Source: Rheum nobile
Taxonomy: Eukaryota; Streptophyta; Magnoliopsida; Caryophyllales; Polygonaceae
NCBI GenBank assembly: GCA_027886185.1
Contig: WOAB01000109.1
Location: forward strand, 11,078,501-11,142,500
Length of the DNA: 64,000 bases
Reading direction: 5' to 3'
Shown: in pieces, positions 10,946-21,909 of the stretch
Numbering within the stretch: the stretch's first letter is position 1
Layout of the letters: every line of letters starts with the position of its first letter
The notes under the pieces: generated by a model
What the model was told of the DNA's origin: nothing
Databases searched by the model: none
Seen by the model: only the letters and a program-made list of their open reading frames with translations
Position numbers and translations under genes: made by a program

Positions 10946-11651
10946 TGATGCGTTCTTGCTTGTGAATGCCGGATCGATGACCTTGGTGGGAAGTCGTGGG
11001 AGTCACTTCGGTGATAGGATGAGTGGAACGCGCCGCGTGAGTGGAATTAATGCGGTGTTGATGGGTGCTCGAGAGATGAGCGAAGGCCGTAGCATTGGCG
11101 GTGGAGGGAGATAGACTCGAGAAGATCGAGTGAAGGCCGTAGCGTCGGCAGCGGAGGAATGGGGATGAGAAGTAAGAGAGGTGTTTGACGTCAGATCTAA
11201 GGATGGAGGCAAATGGCTCTCGACAAAAGCTTAGATTAAATTATGACGTAACCTAGTAAAGAAGGTCGAGATGACCTTTTATAATACATAGCGGGACTCG
11301 GATGGGTCGAGTCTCGCTTAATGGGCCAGCCTATGCGACACGCGTGGAACACACGCCCCAAAGCAAATAACTAAACTAATTAATGTTCAGAATATTGAAA
11401 TCAATTCAAAAGATCGCGTTCAAAGGATGTTCGAGAGGAGAATGACAGAGAACGCGTTCTCTAGGCTTGGTTGAAGACGCTTGAGAGAGAACGCGGTATC
11501 TTGAGTTCCTTGGCTGGCGACGATGCAGACAACCATGGATTGTGTCGCGTTGACGATGGCTTTGGCGCGCAACGTTGTTGTTGGCCCTTCTGAGCGAATG
11601 CTCATAGCTTCCTCTTCCTCGGTGGCCGTCATGGTGGGCAGGAGCGCATCA
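10946..11651 (-). repeat. 5' LTR of the gypsy element
   Basis: The 706-bp partner of 1188-1893 has the same TGATGCG / CGCATCA ends. It should contain the promoter, but I could not assign a TATA box with confidence. The adjacent target-site copy is attgt at 11652-11656. Confidence 0.92.
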
Positions 11652-11835
11652 ATTGTTGTACACGTCGCTATGACTGTCGTTAATTTGCGACGACATTAGC
11701 AACGATATAGCATTTTGTTGCTATAATAGTGACAACTATTAATTACTAAAGTTCCATTGCTAACGCAATCCGTCGCTACCACCATCGCTGCGTTCGTCGC
11801 TCAAGCCGTGGGAACATCCGTCGCTAAAATCTAGA
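11652..11835. repeat. CACTA sub-terminal repeats, second part
   Basis: The array of GTCGCTA / GCGACG motifs interrupted at 1187 continues here, with at least five recognisable copies up to about 11830. It was separated from the first part by the gypsy insertion. Confidence 0.75.
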
Positions 11836-12138
11836 TAAAACCCTAACGCTAATTATCGTTCCGCCTTTTTACATACTCATTATCTACGGCGGCAGATTAA
11901 TAAGTCAAATTTCACGATTTCCCAAACCTATATTATTAAGTGTTATCAACTCAAAATTCAATCACCTATACACGTACTTCTAGATCCAAGATTATTCAAG
12001 TTGTGAGGTTAGTGATTGAAATTCAAGTATACTTTTTTTCTTATCATTCCATCTAAATTTCATGTTCTATTGTAGATTTGAAGATTATTTATATTATGTG
12101 TGCTTGGATGTTTTTGTATACATGTGCATGCAGAAAAA

Positions 12139-14940
12139 ATGGTGAATAATCGTGCTTGGATGTATGATATGTATGATCGTGGAGAAATTAAGGCTGAATT
12201 TTTCAATGGATTAGTGGACATTTTTTTAAAAGTTTGCAACTTCCCAAGTTCGTTTCATGGATGGGGACAAAATAAAATGCCCATGTACCAAATGTCGTAA
12301 TTAATTGCAAATTTTTTCCAAAGGATGATGTTGAAGAGCATTTATATCGTCGTGGGTTTATGCCTAACTATTATTGGTGGACGACACATGGTGAACCAGC
12401 CGAGCCATTTGTACCTCCTATGAGTAGGGAGCATTTATCAGGGGATAATCGAGGAGATCTCTATGGACAATTAAACGCAGAGCAATAAATGATATTTGAT
12501 ATTGCAGGTCCTAGTTTTGTTCCTCGAACATGGTTTAATGTCGATCATAATGATGTTTCTGGTCCAACCGACGATATTCAAGATGAGTGAATATAGAACT
12601 TTGATCCAGATAATGAGATGATGACAGATGCAATTCCAACCGCAGAGGAGGCTAGGTGGTCCCAACACTTTTATGATGTGTTAAAAGCGGTTGACGAACC
12701 AGTGTATCCAGGGTGTGAGACACATACACAATTGTCTTTTGTGTCAAGGCTTCTGAGTTTGAAAACTGAATATAACATGTCTGAAGGCCTCTTTAATGGT
12801 TTTGTTCAGTTGTATGATGAGGGCCTTCAGGTCATAAGATTCCCAAAGATTACTACCAATCAAAGAAAGTGTTTCAGAGTTTAGAATTGCATGCGGTGAA
12901 AATTTACATGTGTCCTAATGGTTGTATGCTATACTGGAAGGATGATATTGATGCAGAATCTTGCAAGTTTTGCGATCATGACATGTATGAGCATAAAGGT
13001 GGTCAAAATTCAGGAATTCCGCATCAAGTTTTACGATACTTGCCTCTAACTCCGCGACTGCAAAGAGTATATGCAACTGAGGCTACTGCTGAGGCTATGA
13101 CTTGGCATGCACATTATGTACCAGATGAGGGAATAATGAGTCATCCGTCACATGGTGAGGCATGGAAAAAGTTGGATGCAACATATCTATATTTTGCTCT
13201 AGAGCCTCGTAACGTCCGCTTAGGTTTATGCACTGACGGCTTTGCACCTTTTAGCACAACATGAAAGACATATTCTTGTTGGCCAGTGATTGTGTCTCCT
13301 TACAACCTTCCACCAGATATGTGCATGAATAGACAATACTTGTTTTTGTCATTGATAGTGCCAGGTCCTCGAAATCCAAAACAGTTTACAGATGTGTGCT
13401 TGCAGCCTCTAGTTGATGAGTTACATCAGTTGTGGGAGTCTGGTGTAACCACTTATGATGTCTCAAGGAAAGAAAACTTTGTCGTGCGTGCAACTTTACT
13501 TTGTATGATCAATGACTTCCCTGCTTATGCTATGTTGTCAGGATTGAGTACTGCAGGAAATTTAGCTTGTCCATATTGCATGGAGCAAACCGATTCATTC
13601 CGCTTAGAACATGGTAAGAAGGCTTGTTGGTTCGATTGTTCACGACCGTTCTTGGAAAGTAACCATCCTTTTCACAGAAATAAGAAAGACTTCTTTGTTA
13701 ATCGAGTGGTAAGTTCACCACCGTCCCCGATGTTGACGGGGGAACAAATTTGGGAGCGTGTTCGTCAATTTCCCACTATTATTGATGACCCACACAACAA
13801 ACCTGATGGCTATGGAAGTTCTCATAAGTGGGCAAAGCAAAGTATTTTATGGAGACTTCCATATTGGAAACATCTTTTGATCCATCACAACCTAGACATT
13901 ATGCACATTGAGAAAAATGTATTTGATAATGTTTTTGACACCGTGATGATTTTCCCGGGAAGACGAAGGATAATTTGAATGCAAGAAAGGATCTAGCCAA
14001 ATATTGTCGTCGCCCTGAGCTCTAGGTTGACTCTGATTATAAAGGCGTGAAACCAAAGGCAATTTACACATCGACAAGAGATCAGAAGAAAAAGGTACTT
14101 GATTGGACCAAATCTTTGAAGTTCCCTGATGGTTACACTTCTAACGTGGGTAAATGTGTCAAAATTGATGATTGCAAGCTCACTGGGATGAAAAGTCATG
14201 ATTGTCATGTGTTTATGGAGAGGCTCCTTCCAATTGCTTTCAAAGAGTTGTTGCCTACAACGGTTTGGGGCCTTTTAGCTGAGTTGAGTTACTTTTTCCG
14301 TTCTATTTGTTCATCATCATTGTCGATTGAGCACATGGAGCAATTGCAGTCTATGGCACCCGTGTTATTATATAAGTTGGAGCAAAATTTTCCGCCGTCA
14401 TTCTTTGATTCCATGGAGCATCTCATACTTCATCTGGCATATGAGGCTCGTGTAGGTGGACCGACGCAGTATCAATGGATGTACAAATTTGAGAGATTCT
14501 TGGGTCATTTAAAGAGGAAAATAAAACAACTAGGACGTGTGGAAGGATCCATATGTGAAGCTTATTTGAAGGATCAAGTAGCACATTTTTCAGAGCATTA
14601 CTTCCAGCCTCATGTTCCTTCTAAATTGAGACAAGTTGGCAGAATCAATGAAACATTTAAAGGAGATGACCAGACTATTTCCATTTTCAATTACCCTGGT
14701 CGAAGTAGTGGTAAAGAGAAGAAAAGATGGATGACAAATGCTAGAGAGTTTAATGTTGCACACATCTATATATTGCAAAACTGTTTGAAAGTGGATAAGT
14801 ACATTGAGTAAGTTTCTTATTCTATAAACATTCATTGCTATCTTGGTTTATTACGGCATATAAAATTTCATAATACTATTTTTATGATTGACCGTTGTAG
14901 GAAGTTTGCAATTGAAATGGGTGGTGAAGTTGATGATTAA
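12139..14940 (+). pseudogene. CACTA TNP2-type transposase remnant
   Basis: The + strand carries the usual order of a plant En/Spm TNP2 transposase. A transposase-associated module lies at about 12150-12410 (RAWMYDMYDRGEIKAEF, then in another frame a CTKCRN block and VEEHLYRRGFM). The transposase_21 core at about 12880-13970 shows CPNGCMLYWKDD, CKFCDHD, LRYLPLTPRLQRVYA and a GNLACPYCMEQT zinc-binding segment. A DUF4218-like region follows at 14047-14811 (AELSYFFRSICSS, HLAYEARVGGPTQYQWMY, FERFLGHLKRK). A GT-AG intron near 14810-14900 precedes a last exon ending at 14940. Several stops and frameshifts (near 12298, 12886, 13262 and 13976) disable it, and the protein is shorter at its C-terminus than I would expect for TNP2. 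Confidence 0.88.
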
Positions 14941-14955
14941 AAAATATTACTCAAA

Positions 14956-15827
14956 AGTTATTTTATCAATATATGTACCTGCTATTATGTCGTTATAGAT
15001 TTTTTCTATACATTCTCAATTAACAGATATGTAATATATATACAAAATTTTGTGAATAGTTGATTATGAAGGAATTATTGATATTATTTTAAGATATTGT
15101 CAAAAAACAACAAATATGTGCAGTTTTATGATATTTGACATGTCAAAAAATATATTTATGTATATATACAATAAATTTATAAAATTATAACACCTTATTA
15201 TAAGTTGAAATTGCTTATTTATTTATGTTTATATTTGTATGTTCTTATTCATGAATTCTAATATTAATTTTGAAACTTATTAATTAAACACTAAATTTAC
15301 ATTAGTAAAAAAAATCCTAAAAATTAATGAACAAATTCAAAATTATGTTATTCAAATTTTTTTCATTTATTTATCTTTAGATAATTTTATAAAAGATATT
15401 ATTTTGAGTATAACAAATAACAATTTATTGAATTTACATTTGTTTAATCCCTTCATTTTTAATTTATGAGACTTTTAAAATTTGCTTGATATTGAATACA
15501 TTTATTGCAAAAAACTGTTAACTTTTTAAAAATAAAATAGAGGAAATTGTATAAGAGAATTTAGTATATGACATTTATTGCAAAATATGTCAACTTTTCT
15601 TGTTAGATAGAGGGAATTTTAGAATTTGCTTAATGTTGAATACATTTTTTGCAAAAAATGTTAACTTTTTAAAAATAAAATAGAGGAGATTGTACAAAAG
15701 AAAACACATTTAATAGATGACGTTTATTGTATAACATGTCAACTTTTATTGTTAGATATTGCAATAAATGCTACCTTTTTAAAAATAAAATAGAGAAGAT
15801 TGTGTAAGAGAAAACACATTTAGTAAA
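14956..15827 (-). repeat. Family X copy 1, middle segment with internal tandem repeats
   Basis: From about 14956 the sequence matches 46780-46907 and then 57966-58400, showing where family X resumes after the CACTA insertion. From about 15480 to 15827 there are three imperfect copies of a 125-150-bp unit carrying ATTTATTGCAAAAAAC, AACTTTTTAAAAATAAAATAGAG and ATGTCAACTTTT-type blocks. The third copy is completed beyond the MULE, at 25799. The segment is non-coding. Confidence 0.65.
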
Positions 15828-16112
15828 CATGTTTACTTTTTAGCGCATAGGCAAAATTGCCTTTTAGTGCATAGGTTCACACGTAACGTGGTGAGCCATG
15901 CACCACGTTACGTGTGAAAAAAAAGGTTACCACGTAACGTGTGGACCATCTCCACGTTACGTGGGAAGAGTCTCCACACGTAACATGTGGAGCTTCGAAC
16001 CACATAACGTGTGGATATGGTCCACACGTTATGTGAGGAGTTTCCACAAGAAGAGGTCCAGATTTAACGTGAGGAGAGGGTCCACACGTTAAGTAGACCT
16101 CTTTTCTTGATT
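15828..16112. repeat. MULE left terminal region with CACGTWACGTG motif cluster
   Basis: The terminal inverted repeat (15831-15877, containing GCGCATAGGCAAAATTGCC) is followed by about nine copies or variants of CACGTAACGTG / CACGTTACGTG, usually inside CCACACGTTACGTGTGG-like palindromes. Each unit is near-palindromic with ACGT cores. Such sub-terminal arrays usually bind the transposase; that role is inferred. Confidence 0.8.
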
Positions 16113-16710
16113 AAGTAACGTTATACAAAGTATTTCGGTCTTCTTCGCTTAGTATCGAGTTTTACAATAAGATTGAAGTTACGATCGTATTGAGTCATTT
16201 ACATTGCTATGACCATTCTGCCCTTCCAATGTAAAGTTCTCGATCGAGCCACCCGACCTCTTCCAACCTAAAGATAGCGTATGTTTAAAGTTTATGGTTT
16301 ATGACATGTAATAGTTGTAGTATTTATTTGTGTTTGAATGTTGTGTATGGACCATAAGATTGTTTTGAAATAGGCATTAGGGGAGGGCTATCCCCATTGT
16401 GTAGCCCAACTTGTATCAATCTTTATAAGAACAATACAAAATGATCATCAACCTAGAAGACAATACAAATTGTTCATTATGCTGGTTGACTACAACCACA
16501 TTTAGCACACAATACAAAAAATAATACAAATTGATCATAAACTTAGAAAAAATTAGAAAAAAGATATAACACTGCTCTAGCGTTTGAAGAAATTAGGGTA
16601 GTCTCTAGTGAACATTCGCTTCATATGATATCTCTGATTTGCTAAATTTGCTTGCTCCCTACAAATGTTGATAGTACATAAACAACATTACACAAAAGAT
16701 ACGACATTAA
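16113..16710. other. MULE internal non-coding segment
   Basis: No protein-coding sequence is recognised here. The stretch lies between the left motif array and the 3' end of the GRF gene on the minus strand, and may include its 3' untranslated region. Confidence 0.5.
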
Positions 16711-17013
16711 TCACCTACGATGTACATCATTTAGTAGATTGAAGTTATACCCACGAATGTTATCAAGATCTTTAACAAGATCTTGATTTTCCTTAACAAG
16801 ATCTTGTTTTTCCTGCCATTGTTGTCGAATAACCGCGTGTTCCCTCTCCTCGTACATTGGATCAATCCACACCCTGAAACGACACCACACTTCTGGGCAT
16901 CCCCAATACCTCCTTCCGTAGTTCCACTGTAAATCCCAAGTTCGGACAACGACTTTCAAATTACAGTAGCATAGCCTATCTGCGTTTGTTGATGATTTTG
17001 ATGAAGATGCCAT
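16711..17013 (-). CDS. GRF-type zinc finger protein, small, inside the MULE
   Basis: This reading of about 100 residues starts at an MASSSKSS methionine (17013); an in-frame upstream Met at 17163 would add 50 hydrophobic residues that look like translated non-coding sequence. The first half matches the GRF zinc-finger pattern: CYC, then RTWDLQWNYGRRYWGCP, then WCRFRVWID, giving four cysteines and the GRR/W-D landmarks. The second half is a coiled coil with a short internal duplication (QDLVKENQDLVKDLDN). GRF fingers bind nucleic acid in other proteins. The gene points away from the transposase. Function here is unknown; it may be a captured or element-specific DNA-binding factor. The frame is intact. 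Confidence 0.7.
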   Translation of the reverse strand: MASSSKSSTNADRLCYCNLKVVVRTWDLQWNYGRRYWGCPEVWCRFRVWIDPMYEEREHAVIRQQWQEKQDLVKENQDLVKDLDNIRGYNFNLLNDVHRR

Positions 17014-17308
17014 TATTTTTTGTAGTGTTTGGTTTCCTACAAATATCATAAATCCATTAATATAAAAAATCAACGTTACTAAATCGATAGAAACTGGAAG
17101 GAGAAGCTTACCCAAAAGTCTATCTGTAGGCGCCGCTTGTGTTGGAATTGTTGTAGTGAACAAACAACCCTAATGCTTCTTATATAGTGAAAAAACATGC
17201 AATGTGTTTGACAGCTAATAACCAGCTGGAAAAAAACTGACTCACGTGTTTTACAAATGTTTGACAACTGTTGTATATAGTTGTATACAGCTGTGGTCAT
17301 GAGTCTTT

Positions 17309-17456
17309 TATCATAAACCCTAAACCCTACCCCATAAACCGTAAATGGCTTGACCCTAAACCATAAACCGTAAATGGCTTGATACTTGACCCTAAACCCT
17401 AAACCCTAAACCGTAAATAGCTTGATACTTGACCCTAAACCCTAAACCTAAGGGGG
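17309..17456. repeat. Telomere-like (CCCTAAA)n interstitial repeats
   Basis: Short runs of CCCTAAA, the plant telomere unit, are interspersed with ACCGTAAATGGCTTGATACTTGA spacers. There are about three blocks with two or three telomere units each. The run lies between the GRF gene and the transposase start inside the MULE. In plant promoters such telo-box sequences can act as regulatory elements; here the role is unknown. Confidence 0.7.
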
Positions 17457-17462
17457 AAATGT

Positions 17463-17548
17463 ATCACCACGTTACATGTGAGCACCTCCTACACTTAACG
17501 TGTGGAAGATGCTCACATGTAACGTGTGGGAGATGCTCACACGTAACG
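17463..17548. repeat. Internal CACGTWACGTG motif cluster
   Basis: Four spaced copies or near-copies of the terminal motif (CCACGTTACATG, CACTTAACGTG, CACATGTAACGTG and CACACGTAACGTGG) lie just upstream of the transposase start. They are the same motif as in the element ends. They may serve as regulatory sites for the transposase promoter or mark a nested terminal fragment. Confidence 0.65.
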
Positions 17549-18049
17549 TGGGGATATGGTGGATGTAAAACACATTGAATTAACGTCTTGTCCCCACCTA
17601 ACTGAATTAATGGTCCCCTAACTTCATCTTCTCCGGCTAAGGACACAATTTTGAGCCTAAACCCTCATTTGAAACACTCTCAAATTTTAAACACCCTCAA
17701 TGTTTTCAAAAAAATAGGACAATATGAACAACAATGATTATTGGAACAACAATGATTATTGGAACAACAATGATGAAGAGGATCCACCTCCAAATGAGGT
17801 AATTTCCCTTATTTGAAGTTAAAGTTTTCATTTTTTGTTTAGGACATGTTCAAACTTTTGATCTTTAGTTGTTGAAAACAATACATGATATTTGTTGTTT
17901 AGGGTTTAGAAACCAAGTTTCACATGCTAGATTTTCAAAGTTTTGAACTTGATATTTGTTTTTTAGGTGTTAGAAACCAAGTTTTACATGCTAGATTTTG
18001 AGGGATACATGTGTAAGAAAGCAAGATTCATGTTACATTGAAGAAACAT

Positions 18050-18175
18050 ATCCATACATAACGTGTGAAACATGTCCACACATAACTTGTGAAACATGGC
18101 CACACGTAACGTGTGAAACATGTCCACACATAACGTGTGAAGCAGCTCAACACGTTATGTGTGGAGATGCTTCCC
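18050..18175. repeat. Internal CACATAACGTGTG motif cluster in a transposase intron
   Basis: Five tandemly spaced copies of CACATAACGTGTGAAACATGTC-like sequence occur at about 22-base spacing. They are variants of the terminal CACGTWACGTG motif. They sit next to a copia integrase fragment between the first exon and the main transposase body. Confidence 0.65.
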
Positions 18176-18189
18176 ACAGAACCGCTCAT

Positions 18190-18465
18190 GTTAATTTTAG
18201 AACACTAAAATTGATGTTCAAGAATGATATGAACAGTGGGGACTTTAACTCTACAACTAAAGATTGTGAAATTTGTGTTCAAGAAAAAATGTCTATGAGA
18301 CCTTTTCCTGCAGTAGAAAAGAAAAATGATATCCTAGATCTTGTACATTCTGATATATGTGAATTAAATGGAGTATTAATAAGAGGAGGAAATAGATACT
18401 TCATTACTTTTACTGATGATAAATCTAGATATACTCATGCTTTCTTAAAGGAAATTATGGTTTCA
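18190..18465 (+). pseudogene. Copia integrase fragment captured inside the MULE
   Basis: The frame reads CEICVQEKMSMRPFP, then LDLVHSDICELNG and RYFITFTDDKSRYTHAFLKE. This is the segment of Ty1/copia integrase from the last zinc-binding cysteines into the catalytic core, with the first catalytic Asp in LVHSDICE. Nothing before or after it is copia, and no LTR is visible. It lies in the transposase's apparent intron on the same strand, so it is either a captured fragment or the remnant of a deleted insertion. Confidence 0.75.
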
Positions 18466-20935
18466 CACTTAATAATTAGTTCACTACTTGATGAGACGAT
18501 TCCATGTGTATGCAGGCGAAATATTTTTTGTACGAGGGGTTGAACAATATTTCGCTCGATGATTGGAGCACCCCATAATAATCCTTTTCTGATTGGGAAA
18601 TACATCATCAACCGTTGTCGGAATGGAACACACCATCTGAGTGGAAAACACCAGAAGATATACCATCCTTCTCACCTGGAGTGTTTGACGAGAGTTTTCC
18701 GCCTCCAGAAGCATCTTTATCTCATGAAGAGACTTAGAATTCGGCTTCTGCTAACTCACAATTCGGCTTTCCATCCCTACACACACAGCCTCAGTTCAGA
18801 AATGATCCAGAAGAGGGTGTTTTCGTCTCTGCTGATTATTCAGAGTTCTTCACAACAGACCAAATCTGGGAGTCCAGAGAAGAAGCATTTAAATGGGCGC
18901 GGGAGACTGCTATGTGTCATAACTTTTGCATCATAAAGTGGAGGAATAAACCTTCCATAGGAGGAGCCCTTGGGGGGACTTGGTTACCATGTGATATGCA
19001 TGGACAAAACATCCGTAAATAAGCTGACCAAGTGAGGGAGATCACAAAGTCGAAGAAGTGTGGGTGTCCATTCATGTTGAGGTTGAAAGAAGGGCCGAAG
19101 GGATCATGGAAGATCAATGTACAGACTGGAACTCACAATCATGTGATCAAAGAGAATTTATTTGGTCATGCATTAGCTGGTCGACCAAACGTTGAAGAGA
19201 AGGAGATTATTAGGATGATGACAGTTAATCATTACAAGCCTCAAAAGATTTTTACTACAATCAGCTCATCCCCATGAAACTTGACCAAGATGAAACAAGT
19301 GTACAACATGATGCATGCCATACGAAAAAACGGTATAGAAGGAAGAATAGTGATGTAACAGTTCTTCTATGAGTGTAAGGAGAAGGGATACTTCATGGAG
19401 CAAAGATTCAATAAGAAGACCAATAAGATCACATATATCTTCTTCGCAAGCCCAAACCAGTTGTCGCTGCTGAATGCATTCCCGTACATTGTGTTGCTAG
19501 ACTCTACATACGCAACAAACAGGTTAGTAACACACATATCTATTATATTCTTCACTTATTCATGTAATCATTAGTATGCCATAACATATCATTATATATG
19601 CAGTTACGATTTGCCCTTCCTTGAATTTGTCGGCATCACATCTGTTTGGAAAAACTACAATGTTGCCCGAGCGTTTCTGGAGCATGAGAACGAAGAGAGT
19701 TACATGTGGGCCATACAACAACTTTAAAAAATGTTTGTCAAGGTCCAACGAGCACCCACATGCTTGGTCACAGATCGGGAAAAGGCGTTGATGAACGCCT
19801 TAGAGAAGTCGTTTCCAACTGCAAAATTCCTCCTATGTAGGCGCCATGTGGGGAAGAATATTAAAGACTTTGGAAAGAAGGCCATGGACAAGTTTAGGGG
19901 CACATCGTTTTCCAATGATTACATGAAACTATTCAAGGAAACAACCATAGAAAGGTATGAAGCAAAACTGAAGAAGATTCAGCAAGATTGGAGGAAATAT
20001 CCAAAATGTCTTTAGTATGTACAAAAAAACTGGCTTGACCCGTACAGGGAAAGAATCGTCTCAGTATGGACAAATACAGTCTTCACTCTTGGAACTTCCA
20101 CAACTAACAGGTTTGTGCATTATGTTTTTAAAGTTAACTGGTTATTTGAACTTAGACTTTTACAACAACATACTGACTTCGGATTCTTGATTGTAATACA
20201 GGGTTGAAGGGGCCCATTCCAGTCTTAAAAGTTTCTTCACTAGCAATGATGGCAACCTTTGCACTGTATTTGATCAGTATGATGCACGGTTGCGCATTCA
20301 CATTAAGGAGATAAGGGGGGCCTTGAATGAGAGCTTAGAAAAGTGATTTACGCTGATAACCAAATCACATCTTTTTGGCAAGCTGCACTACAAGGTCTCT
20401 GCGATTGCACTAGCACGGCTGATTGAGGAATACAAGAAAGGCGAAGATCCATTGTGGAACACTATATGCAGATGCCAGATGAGGGTCAGAGATGGCTTGC
20501 CTTGCGTGCATGACATGGCGCAGAATGTGATGAACCAGGAACCAATTGAACCTAGCTCATTGCATCCATTCTGGAGGCAATTGACCTTGTCAGAAGTGCG
20601 GACGAATGAAGAAGAAGAAGCCAGACCATGTAGATTGAATAGGTCATTACTTGATGAATTTTCTTCAAGCGTCTTCCCCAAATTGTCAGTGCATGATCAA
20701 CACAGAGCTGTCTCTGCACTAACAAGTATAGCATATCCAGAGCGGACTACTCTGCAAGAGCCAGCTAAAGTTAGGCATAAGGGTCAGCCTCAAGGAGCTC
20801 TAAACATTCCCACCAAAAAGGCAACCGTCAGCATGGGAGTACACTGACCAAGAGATGGAGGGAACACCTCCGATGAAGCAAAAAGCAAGACCACCTAAGG
20901 AAGCTTCAACCATGCCATGACAACCATGGAAGCCT

Positions 20936-21672
20936 TTGCCTTCGGGTCACACGACGTTGATCAAAAACCCAAGGCGATATATTACCCAGTTTCCCAAGTG
21001 TATGAAACCACACGTGGGAGGATGGTGGGAAATAGTTGGTGATGGAAACTGTGGATACAGATCAATTGCGCATGGTCTGGGTTTCGGGCAGGAGCAATGG
21101 GATTTTGTTCGACGTACCATGATCGCTACGTTGAAACAAGAGTATGAGCTATTCGCACCAATTTGGATGTCTACGATGACACTTGAGGCAATGGAGGCGA
21201 AGCTTGCATGGTTTCCTGCGCCCTACATGCCTGCCCAACGGGAGACATGGTTGGACCTCCCGGATATAGGATGTTTGGTGGCTACTGCATTCAACTGTGT
21301 GTTCGTCTCCATCGGTGCTGGTGTAGGCACGACATACATGCCTATGAGGGCGAATCCAAACCAAGCGGTTGGAGAGAAGCTGAAGACGATATGCATTTGT
21401 CATGTCGAGAAAGAGCAACATTTCATTGTGGTACGTTAATACAATCAACCCTCCTTCATACAAGAACACGTTGGTAATATGCATTACAAAATTAATATTA
21501 GATTCAAAATATGTAGATTGGCCTTGTCGAAACCTCGCCCTTGCCGGACCTTTACACCGCGTGGGTGAGATTCCATGACCCATCTGCGGATGCCTTGGTA
21601 GATCCATTCCTTGAACGATTGACGGAGTACCAAGCACACAAACCAAAGGGTCGCGAAAATAAGAAAGTTTAA
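20936..21672 (+). CDS. OTU-family cysteine protease domain encoded in the MULE
   Basis: The first exon (20936 to about 21434) encodes an OTU domain with the catalytic motif GDGNCGYRSIAHGLG (Asp and nucleophile Cys) and a closing HVEKEQHFIVV block carrying the catalytic His. A GT-AG intron (about 21435-21512) leads to a short last exon ending at a TAA at 21672. OTU proteases remove ubiquitin or related modifiers in other systems. Sequence upstream in this frame continues the transposase C-terminus, so the domain was probably fused to the SWIM transposase; a frameshift near 20830-20850 and a stop near 20918 now separate them. The OTU reading itself is open. The start Met is nominal. Confidence 0.8.
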
Positions 21673-21909
21673 TATTGTATTATAATGCTTTTAAAACATT
21701 GAAACTATCTTATGTTAAGACATATGTATGATGCAATGACTTTGATGTAATGTTAAGACACATGTTCACTGTATTTATGACATGTTTGTGATTTTGTTGT
21801 CATCGGCCATTTCATGTAGTCGGGATTCGCTCAAGACTTAAGGAGTTCGTTCGGCACATGACGAGTTTCGGGGGTGCGGAGTGCACACTCGTGTGCGTGG
21901 TTTATAATA

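Larger units (their letters stand above)
1188..11651 (-). mobile_element. Ty3/gypsy LTR retrotransposon, complete but disabled
   Basis: Two 706-bp LTRs bounded by TGATGCG...CGCATCA flank gag, protease, reverse transcriptase, RNase H and integrase in gypsy order (RT before integrase), all on the minus strand. The primer-binding site matches an initiator-Met type (one mismatch from the usual TGGTATCAGAGCC) and a G-rich purine tract precedes the 3' LTR. Flanking 5-bp repeats are attat and attgt. I counted about 35 differences between the LTRs (about 5 percent), mostly transitions. Coding is broken by stops, a frameshift and two solo-LTR insertions. The integrase tail is consistent with a chromovirus-type gypsy, but I see no clear chromodomain. 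Confidence 0.9.
904..14955 (+). mobile_element. CACTA (En/Spm-like) DNA transposon, 3'-truncated and split by a gypsy element
   Basis: The left end begins CACTACTAGAAAA, the canonical CACTA terminus, followed by sub-terminal repeats rich in GTCGCTA and GCGACGG (904-1187, continuing at 11652-11835 after the gypsy insertion). A TNP2-type transposase remnant follows on the same strand (12139-14940). Immediately after the last transposase exon, at about 14950-14960, the sequence returns to family X, the repeat interrupted at 903. No inverted CACTA end (TAGTG) and no TNPA-like second gene are present, so the right part has been lost. The right boundary is inferred from where family X homology resumes. 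Confidence 0.8.
17724..20847 (+). pseudogene. MULE transposase (FAR1-like, DDE, SWIM zinc finger)
   Basis: A likely first exon at 17724-17798 encodes MNNNDYWNNNDYWNNNDEED..., a three-fold NNNDYW repeat, and ends at a GT donor. The body from about 18500 shows a FAR1-like N-terminal block (IWESREEAFKWARETA, CGCPFMLRLKEGPKGSW, GTHNHV), the MULE catalytic domain with LDSTYATN (Asp), LVTDREKALMNAL (Asp) and RVEGAHSSLK (Glu), and a SWIM finger CRCQMRVRDGLPCVHDM. Introns at 19523-19603 and 20111-20201 have GT-AG ends and keep the frame. In-frame stops near 18735, 19021, 19275, 19357, 19725, 20013 and 20345 disable it. An OTU domain follows after a frameshift, so the intact ancestor was probably one long protein. 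The catalytic triad is preserved. Confidence 0.82.
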
